In this document: positions 58,926-64,000 of the stretch, piece after piece
How positions within the stretch are numbered: the first letter of the stretch is position 1
Layout: each line of letters starts with the position of its first letter
Source: Flavobacterium cupriresistens
Lineage (GTDB): Bacteria; Bacteroidota; Bacteroidia; Flavobacteriales; Flavobacteriaceae
DNA length: 64,000 nucleotides
Assembly: GCF_020911925.1 (NCBI RefSeq)
Contig: NZ_CP087134.1
Span: 2,418,001-2,482,000, forward strand
Direction: 5' to 3'
The notes under the pieces: model-generated
Told to the model about the DNA's origin: nothing
The model's input: the letters and a program-made list of their open reading frames with translations, nothing else
Databases searched by the model: none
Made by a program: the position numbers and the translations under genes

Positions 58926-59477
58926 TTATTGTCTATTTGATCCTAAGACTGCAGCAACTTGAATGTTTATTTTGTTAGAAACTTTGCTTTTAACAAGGCT
59001 TGGTATTTCAATATTAAAATCACTGGCATTTACAGAAAAACAACATGAAATACTAACTCCCGATAATGATCTGTTTATCCTTACCGTGGTGCTTATATCT
59101 TTAGATTTTCCGTGCAGCTCTAATTTACCTTTAATGATAAAATCTTTAGGATTTACACTCAGGCTTTGAAAATCAAATCCTTCTATTTTTCCTTTAAAAA
59201 CTGCTTTTGGATAGAGGTCGCTTTCAATATAATTTTCATTGAAATGTTCTTCCATCAAAGCGATTTTAAATCGAAATCCTTTCATTAGGGCTAAACTTGC
59301 GATTTCACCTGTTGCCGGATTCAGGACAAAAGTAACATTCGTATTTGCGGCCTTGACCTCTTCAAAAGAAGCTACAGATGCTTCAAAAGTGATTTTTCCT
59401 GATTTACTGATCATTTTTTCTTGTGAAAGGCCAACAGCGCAGACATACAGCATTACAATGAGTAAAGTTTTTTTCAT
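58926..59477 (-). CDS. YceI-family secreted protein
   Basis: A 183-residue protein with a signal peptide (MKKTLLIVMLYVCAVGLSQ) and the YceI lipocalin-like barrel: GKITFEASVASFEEVKA, FVLNPATGEIASLALMKGF, MEEHFNENYIESDLYPKAVF, KGKLELHGKSKDI and SVNASDFNIEIPSLVK. YceI proteins bind isoprenoid-type lipids such as polyprenols or quinones in the periplasm. It is paralogous to the gene just upstream (59530), and both are in a minus-strand run with the cytochrome lipoprotein and the AraC regulator. Confidence 0.9.
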   Translation of the reverse strand: MKKTLLIVMLYVCAVGLSQEKMISKSGKITFEASVASFEEVKAANTNVTFVLNPATGEIASLALMKGFRFKIALMEEHFNENYIESDLYPKAVFKGKIEGFDFQSLSVNPKDFIIKGKLELHGKSKDISTTVRINRSLSGVSISCCFSVNASDFNIEIPSLVKSKVSNKINIQVAAVLGSNRQ

Positions 59478-59529
59478 AATTTTTGTTTTTAGGTTATTTC
59501 TGGCTGATAAAATTATTCTTTTTTTAATC

Positions 59530-60069
59530 TTATTTTAAAACTGCAATTATTTGAACTTTAACCCTATCGTCAAGTTTATATTTAATAAGCGCTGGAATTG
59601 GAATGCTGAAATCGCTGGCGTTTACTGCAAAATCAGAAATGATGGTGATTCGAGGCCCTGTCTTGGTAATTTTTGCTATGGCTTTTATATCTTTAGATTT
59701 ACCGTGAAGTTCTAATTTTCCTCTTATAATATAATCTTTATAATCTTCTGTTAGACTTTTAATGTCGAACCCTTCAATTTGCCCCCTAAAAATGGCTTTT
59801 GGATACTTATCGGTTTCCATGTAATTTTCATTAAAATGTTCTTCCATCAATGCCATTTCAAACTGGAATCCTTTCAATAATGCAAGGCTTGCCACTTCGC
59901 CTGTTACGGGATTTAAAACAAAAGTTACGCTGCTGTTGGTCCCGGCAACGGGCTGAAAAGAAGGAATTGAAGCTTCAAGGGTTATTACTGCAGATTTAGT
60001 TACTATTTTTTCTTGTGAAAAAACAATAAAAGAAGCCAATATCATTGGCATTATTATGATTTTTTTCAT
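59530..60069 (-). CDS. YceI-family secreted protein (second paralogue)
   Basis: From the ATG at 60069 (MKKIIIMPMILASFIVFSQ, a signal peptide) it encodes ~179 residues with the same YceI motifs as the next gene: ITLEASIPSFQPV, FVLNPVTGEVASLALLKGF, MEEHFNENYMETDKYPKAIF, RGKLELHGKSKDI and AVNASDFSIPIPALIK. An upstream in-frame extension to 60114 would overlap the cytochrome gene and place the signal peptide internally, so I reject it. Tandem YceI genes next to a cytochrome suggest a role in quinone handling or respiration (inference). Confidence 0.9.
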   Translation of the reverse strand: MKKIIIMPMILASFIVFSQEKIVTKSAVITLEASIPSFQPVAGTNSSVTFVLNPVTGEVASLALLKGFQFEMALMEEHFNENYMETDKYPKAIFRGQIEGFDIKSLTEDYKDYIIRGKLELHGKSKDIKAIAKITKTGPRITIISDFAVNASDFSIPIPALIKYKLDDRVKVQIIAVLK

Positions 60070-60083
60070 GTTCTTGTTCTGGA

Positions 60084-60452
60084 TTATTGTTCTAATAATC
60101 CATCCTGATTCCATTTATTTATAATATCTATGGTAGTTTGAGGCAGTCTTGGGCCACCTTGCGGCATTAATGAGCTATTCCCGTTTTCTAAAGAAATTCG
60201 TGTCAGCAGTCCTCGATTTAAAACGGCATTTTTCACCTGTTCATAAGTAACTAAAGACATTGGCGCACCATTTTTAGGAACTTCTGCATGGCATACAACA
60301 CAGTTATTATCGATTATAGATTTTACATTTTGCTTGTATGTTGCCATGCCATTAATCGGTGTAATGTCACTTAAGGTACTTGGGTCATCATTGGCGCAGC
60401 TTACAAAGATTAAAGCTAATGATGAGAGGGCGAAAAGGGTTTTTAAATTCAT
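60084..60452 (-). CDS. Cytochrome c-type lipoprotein
   Basis: A 122-residue lipoprotein: signal peptide with lipobox ending at Cys19 (LIFVSC), then a compact cytochrome-c-like domain with one heme motif, CVVCH at residues 51-55, and a candidate distal Met in SSLMPQGGPRLP. The C-terminal IDIINKWNQDG helix is typical of planctomycete-like or Bacteroidetes cytochrome c domains. It is first in a minus-strand operon with two YceI genes, 14 nt before the next start. Function: electron transfer or redox sensing at the periplasmic face; partner unknown. Confidence 0.88.
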   Translation of the reverse strand: MNLKTLFALSSLALIFVSCANDDPSTLSDITPINGMATYKQNVKSIIDNNCVVCHAEVPKNGAPMSLVTYEQVKNAVLNRGLLTRISLENGNSSLMPQGGPRLPQTTIDIINKWNQDGLLEQ

Positions 60453-60621
60453 AAGATTGGTTTTTAGTTATAAATAAGTACATGATTTTTAAGAATCATC
60501 AGGCATTTCAAAATCATATACGATGAAATGAATAATACAGATTTGGCAGGAGGCATATTTAATGGTTTAAATCCAATGGGCTTTTTTTAACGTAGATAAA
60601 TCCAAATGCTAAAAACGAATC

Positions 60622-61011
60622 ATGAGAAAAAAAATACCAATTACAATTTTACTTTTTATAATAATGGGAATTTCCGCATGCCTTTACCTCTACAAAGGGC
60701 ATAGGGATATAGAATCGGAAACTGCCGATTATGTTGTAACCGTCAACGAGCTGGAAAGAGAGTTTACCTCAAACGACAGCCTGGCTTACATCAAATATCA
60801 GGATAAAACAATTGAATTATCCGCACGGGTAACAAGTATTGATAAAGCTGGTAATGGAATTGTTATGAGCGAAAAAGTATTTGTGACATTCAAAAACCGT
60901 CTGCCGCAAAATATTATATCCGGGAAAAGCCTAAAAATTAAAGGGCGTTTTTTAGGATATGACGAACTGCTCCAGGAATTTAAAATAGACCAATCTTCAG
61001 TTGTACACTAA
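60622..61011 (+). CDS. OB-fold membrane-anchored protein (tRNA_anti-like type)
   Basis: The 129-residue protein has an N-terminal membrane anchor or signal segment (IPITILLFIIMGISACLYLY; a Cys is present, so lipidation is possible) and a small beta-barrel: YVVTVNELEREFTSNDSLA, KTIELSARVTSIDKAGNGIV, KVFVTFKN, GKSLKIKGRFLGYDELLQEF. This is the pattern of the OB-fold tRNA_anti-like family often found beside cytochrome and YceI genes in Bacteroidetes. It opens a plus-strand run divergent from the cytochrome lipoprotein. Function unknown. Confidence 0.7.
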   Translation: MRKKIPITILLFIIMGISACLYLYKGHRDIESETADYVVTVNELEREFTSNDSLAYIKYQDKTIELSARVTSIDKAGNGIVMSEKVFVTFKNRLPQNIISGKSLKIKGRFLGYDELLQEFKIDQSSVVH

Positions 61012-61038
61012 TACAAATAACAATTTAAAACTAACCAC

Positions 61039-61878
61039 ATGAAAAACTTTATTCTATTATTTTTTTTATTTCCGCTGTTAACCTTCTCCCAAACTGATCT
61101 GCTTTCTGGAGTAGAAACTCCTTCTGCGAACGAAAAAGTGACTTCTGCATTCAAAGCTTTAAAAATTGTTAATCTCGAATCTACAAAATTGGCCGCAAAA
61201 GGCGATTTGTATTTTGTTGTTGCACACCGGTTTGGTTCTATTAAAGATGGTTTTGAAGGGTTTTACGGACTGGATAATGCCAATACGCAGATTAAATTTA
61301 TTTACGGTTTGACAAATGGACTCAATGTAAGTGCTGCCAGAAGTGAATTTGCTTATGATTTTGCAGCAAAATATATGCTGTTTCCTCAAATAAAAGACGG
61401 TTTTCCTGTTACTATCGCCGGGTTTAATAGTTTGTCTATCAACAATACCTTAAAAGAAAGCCTGTATCCTAAACTTCAATTTAAAGACAGGCTTACTTAT
61501 GTTGCTCAGCTGCTGATTTCCAGAAAATTTTCTGAAAAGCTGTCTTTAGAAATTGTGCCGTCATTCTTTCATCAGAATTTTGTTGAAGACGTTGACCAAA
61601 GCAATACTCAATATGCTATAGGATTTGGAGGAAGATATAAATTCGCTAAGCGCTGGTCTTTAAATATGGATTATGCGGCACATTTAAACAGAGCGGCAAA
61701 TTCTCTTTATAAAAATCCGCTGTCTATAGGTTTTGATCTGGAAACCGGCGGTCATGTTTTTCAAATGCATTTTACCAGTTCACAGGCAATTGATGAAGCC
61801 GGATATCTTGGAAGAACAACAGGCGACTGGACAAAAGGAGATATATTTTTTGGATTTAATCTTGCCAGGGTTTTCTAG
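61039..61878 (+). CDS. DUF5777-like outer-membrane beta-barrel protein
   Basis: A 279-residue protein with a signal peptide (FILLFFLFPLLTFSQ) followed by TSAFKALKIVNLESTKLAAK, VVAHRFGSIKDGFEGFYGLD and alternating strands ending in WTKGDIFFGFNLARVF, the layout of the DUF5777 barrel family. It follows the OB-fold gene by 27 nt. These families co-occur with YceI and cytochrome c in flavobacterial genomes; the shared job is not established. A transport or assembly role in the outer membrane is plausible. Confidence 0.8.
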   Translation: MKNFILLFFLFPLLTFSQTDLLSGVETPSANEKVTSAFKALKIVNLESTKLAAKGDLYFVVAHRFGSIKDGFEGFYGLDNANTQIKFIYGLTNGLNVSAARSEFAYDFAAKYMLFPQIKDGFPVTIAGFNSLSINNTLKESLYPKLQFKDRLTYVAQLLISRKFSEKLSLEIVPSFFHQNFVEDVDQSNTQYAIGFGGRYKFAKRWSLNMDYAAHLNRAANSLYKNPLSIGFDLETGGHVFQMHFTSSQAIDEAGYLGRTTGDWTKGDIFFGFNLARVF

Positions 61879-62009
61879 TATCTGCTTTATAATTAAATTA
61901 TTAGGTTATTTCTGTATTTATAACAATTCTAAATTGATCGATCTGCAGCTATTTCTAAAACCGCAGCGATGATGTACACGTAGATAATTTTAAAAATATA
62001 AAAAAAATT

Positions 62010-62444
62010 ATGAAAACTAATAAAATAATCAAAAAAGGACTTTTTATACTAAGCGGAATATTTGGACTATTTGCAGCCATTTTGCTTTTTCACATTATAA
62101 CAGCAAAACCACCGGTTTATGATAGTCCAAATCTGCAGGTAAGCAGAATCGATTTTAGATCAGATATTGATTCTCTTCAGGCCAGACAAATTTGTGCCGA
62201 CCTGAGAAGCATAAAAGGCCTGACTTCTGACTCTATTATTGTTAAAAGAAATGTTGTGGTGTATTTCCACAACAATAAAATTACAAACTCTGAGAAAGTT
62301 TTCAATGAACTGATGGCTAAAGGGCGTTATGATGCCCAGCGTTATATACTGCCGGCAAATTTAGCAGACAAAGAAGTGTGTCCTATGGATCAAAATAGCT
62401 TGAGTTATAAATTATCTCAAAAAATAAATCGTTTTTTTAATTAA
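62010..62444 (+). CDS. Hypothetical membrane-anchored protein
   Basis: A 144-residue protein with one N-terminal membrane span (GLFILSGIFGLFAAILLFHI) and a soluble part whose strand-helix-strand pattern (QVSRIDFRSDIDSLQARQIC, IIVKRNVVVYFHNN, EKVFNELMAKGRYDA) resembles the heavy-metal-associated ferredoxin-like fold, though the CxxC metal motif is missing. It sits between the DUF5777-like gene and the hemoglobin-like lipoprotein, in the same orientation. Family not recognised with certainty. Confidence 0.6.
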   Translation: MKTNKIIKKGLFILSGIFGLFAAILLFHIITAKPPVYDSPNLQVSRIDFRSDIDSLQARQICADLRSIKGLTSDSIIVKRNVVVYFHNNKITNSEKVFNELMAKGRYDAQRYILPANLADKEVCPMDQNSLSYKLSQKINRFFN

Positions 62445-62464
62445 CCCTTTAATACCTTAAATTT

Positions 62465-63058
62465 ATGAAAATTTACTCAAAACTTACACTTAGTGTATTA
62501 CTTGCTGCATCTGCAGCTATGATTTCCTGCAGCAGTAATGACGACGAAACCCCTGCACCTCCTGTAAAGGCATCAATCTATGAACGCTTAGGCGGGACTA
62601 AAATGGTTTCCGATCCGGATAATTCCGGGCAGATGATTGAACAGGGACGTTTGAGTTTCCGCAAAGTGGTAAACTCTGCAATAGGCTTAATTGTTGCTGA
62701 CGTTCAATCGAATGCATCAGGAAATCTGCAGGCTCATTTTGCCCCTTTATTAGCAGAAACGGGAAATACCCAAGCTACCAATATTGCTAAATTATCAGAT
62801 AATCTGACTGATTTCTTTTCGTTTAACACAGGAGGTACCAATGCTGTAAATACATATTCAGGTTTGAGTATGTCAGCTGCGCATGATCCTGCAAAAAATC
62901 CTCGTATGGGAACAAAATCAAGCAGTGCGGATTATACAAAATTCGAAGGTTATGTAGGAGCAGCTGCAAATGCAAACGGCGTTGCTTCAAATACAGAGCT
63001 TTATACTGATATAGTTGCTGTTTTGGAATCATTGAGAACTCCTATAGTTCAAAAATAA
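62465..63058 (+). CDS. Lipoprotein with group 1 truncated-hemoglobin-like domain
   Basis: A 197-residue lipoprotein: signal peptide with lipobox at Cys22 (AAMISCSS), acidic linker, then a helical domain starting SIYERLGGTKMV, the opening motif of group 1 truncated hemoglobins, and ending with AAHDPAKNP, SSADYTKFEGYVGAAANANG and TDIVAVLESLRTPIV, which match the last helices of that family. The middle is longer than usual and rich in Asn/Gly, and I cannot point with confidence to the heme-binding histidine. It is the last gene of the plus-strand run and ends 11 nt before a terminator. Heme or O2/NO binding at the periplasmic face is an inference. Confidence 0.65.
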   Translation: MKIYSKLTLSVLLAASAAMISCSSNDDETPAPPVKASIYERLGGTKMVSDPDNSGQMIEQGRLSFRKVVNSAIGLIVADVQSNASGNLQAHFAPLLAETGNTQATNIAKLSDNLTDFFSFNTGGTNAVNTYSGLSMSAAHDPAKNPRMGTKSSSADYTKFEGYVGAAANANGVASNTELYTDIVAVLESLRTPIVQK

Positions 63059-63068
63059 TTTTCTTCTC

Positions 63069-63098
63069 AAAACGCTGCCTGAAAAAGGCAGCGTTTTT
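63069..63098 (+). terminator. Rho-independent terminator
   Basis: A perfect 11-bp stem (AAAACGCTGCC / GGCAGCGTTTT) with a 7-nt loop and a T-tract, directly after the hemoglobin-like lipoprotein. Confidence 0.9.
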
Positions 63099-63162
63099 AT
63101 ATTTCGATACTATTTGCAGTGTCACACTCTTTAAAATATTTATAGAATCATTATATAAATAT

Positions 63163-63190
63163 TTTGAAAGTCCGATATTGTGTATAATAG
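63163..63190 (+). promoter_or_regulatory. Possible hemA promoter
   Basis: TTTG (63163-63166), 16-nt spacer and TATAATAG (63183-63190), a partial match to TAnnTTTG. It would give a leader of about 120 nt before the hemA ATG. Weak but the only candidate between the terminator and hemA. Confidence 0.3.
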
Positions 63191-63314
63191 CATGAAATTA
63201 TTTAAAATCGCCAATTTGAATCAATTTATTCGGCAGCGATAATTAAGTCCTTATAGCGCTGTTATATAAATTAGCCAGTAATAATTTTTTGAACTTTTTA
63301 AGCAGAGCATTAAT

Positions 63315-64000
63315 ATGGAAAACTTTAATATGTCCAGATCCGCCACTTTTTACGCATTAGGTTTAAGTTACAAAAAAGCAGATGCAGAAATAAGAGGAAA
63401 GTTTAGTTTAGATACTAAAGCACAATCTGATTTATTGATACAGGCCAAAGCAGAAGGCATAGAATCACTGATTGTGACTTCTACCTGCAATAGAACTGAA
63501 ATTTATGGTTTTGCCTATCATCCTTATGAGCTCATCAAATTGCTTTGCCAAAACAGCAATGGTTCTGTAGAAGAATTTCAAACAGTGTCTTATATATATA
63601 AGAATGAAGAAGCTGTTAACCATATGTTTCGAGTGGGAACAGGTTTAGACAGCCAGATTCTGGGTGATTTTGAAATTATCAGCCAGATTAAAACTGCCTT
63701 TAATCATAGTAAACAAGAAGGTTTGGTAAATACTTTTCTGGACCGTTTGGTAAATACTGTTATTCAGGCGAGCAAAAAAGTTAAAACAGAGACTAGAATT
63801 TCTTCTGGAGCAACATCGGTTTCTTTTGCATCAGTGCAGTATATTATCCGAAATGTAGCAGATATTGGAAATAAAAATATTTTGTTATTCGGAACGGGCA
63901 AAATAGGAAGAAATACTTGCGAAAACTTAGTAAAACATACTAAAAACAGTCATATTGCTCTTATAAACAGAACAAAAAATAAAGCCGAATTACTGGCTGG
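63315..64000 (+). CDS. hemA: Glutamyl-tRNA reductase (3' truncated by window edge)
   Basis: The frame from the ATG at 63315 is open to the window end (228 codons). It encodes glutamyl-tRNA reductase, first enzyme of the C5 heme pathway, which reduces glutamyl-tRNA(Glu) to glutamate-1-semialdehyde with NADPH. The catalytic cysteine is Cys58 in VTSTCNRTEIY; GTGLDSQILGDFEI and TRISSGATSVSFAS follow, and the NADPH-binding domain begins at LLFGTGKIGRNTCENL. The start is supported by MSRSATFYALGLSYKKA aligning with the family N-terminus; an ATG five codons later is also possible. Together with hemH it frames the heme neighbourhood. Confidence 0.96.
   Translation, partial: MENFNMSRSATFYALGLSYKKADAEIRGKFSLDTKAQSDLLIQAKAEGIESLIVTSTCNRTEIYGFAYHPYELIKLLCQNSNGSVEEFQTVSYIYKNEEAVNHMFRVGTGLDSQILGDFEIISQIKTAFNHSKQEGLVNTFLDRLVNTVIQASKKVKTETRISSGATSVSFASVQYIIRNVADIGNKNILLFGTGKIGRNTCENLVKHTKNSHIALINRTKNKAELLA

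Overview
The window looks like chromosomal DNA of a Flavobacterium-type member of the Bacteroidetes. The evidence is AT-rich intergenic DNA, mostly absent Shine-Dalgarno sequences, promoters of the TTTG/TAnnTTTG kind, type IX secretion (T9SS) adhesins ending in the gliding-motility C-terminal sorting domain, SprF/PorP-like partners, and a heme locus of the order hemH, AraC regulator, hemA. No tRNA, rRNA or CRISPR array was seen.

Layout. (1) 1-6290: the 3' end of a tandem-repeat adhesin (300-bp units), a SprF-like outer-membrane protein and a TPR/PD40/OmpA lipoprotein-like protein, closed by a terminator and followed by a decayed aldehyde dehydrogenase gene. (2) 8338-18010: a signalling region with a GAF histidine kinase, a single-domain response regulator, an operon of HNOBA/multi-PAS kinase, FIST protein, second kinase and HPt protein, and a convergent LytTR response regulator. 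The HNOBA plus FIST pairing points to heme or nitric-oxide sensing (inference). (3) 20163-39228: a second adhesin, SprF and OmpA module. Its 5385-codon adhesin carries seven 120-aa DUF11 repeats and 34 near-identical 98-aa repeats, and its OmpA gene is split by a frameshift. (4) 39415-51935: an exopolysaccharide locus. One strand has a flippase, a GT4 glycosyltransferase and a receiver-GT2 fusion. The other has a large GT-C-like membrane protein, an Ig-like secreted protein, a GH5-type glycosidase and a TPR/outer-membrane-barrel protein. (5) 51936-56860: a gene-poor graveyard with a LytTR regulator remnant, a truncated group II intron, a decayed photolyase, dispersed repeats and a structured element of unknown nature. 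(6) 56860-64000: a heme and respiration neighbourhood with hemH, an AraC regulator, two YceI proteins, a cytochrome c lipoprotein, an OB-fold protein, a DUF5777-like barrel, a truncated-hemoglobin-like lipoprotein and the start of hemA.

How it may work together. Upstream regions of the orphan receiver, of the large membrane protein gene and of the TPR/barrel gene share a 21-bp-phased direct repeat (half-site about TGTMGAYG). That is the spacing used by LytTR regulators, and an intact LytTR regulator gene lies at 17306-18010 with a broken copy next to the exopolysaccharide locus. A roughly 0.5-0.9 kb segment is duplicated between the signalling region and the exopolysaccharide locus, with LytTR genes downstream in the same orientation in both. 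The working hypothesis is a phosphorelay that senses a heme ligand and controls exopolysaccharide output, both transcriptionally and directly through the receiver-glycosyltransferase fusion.
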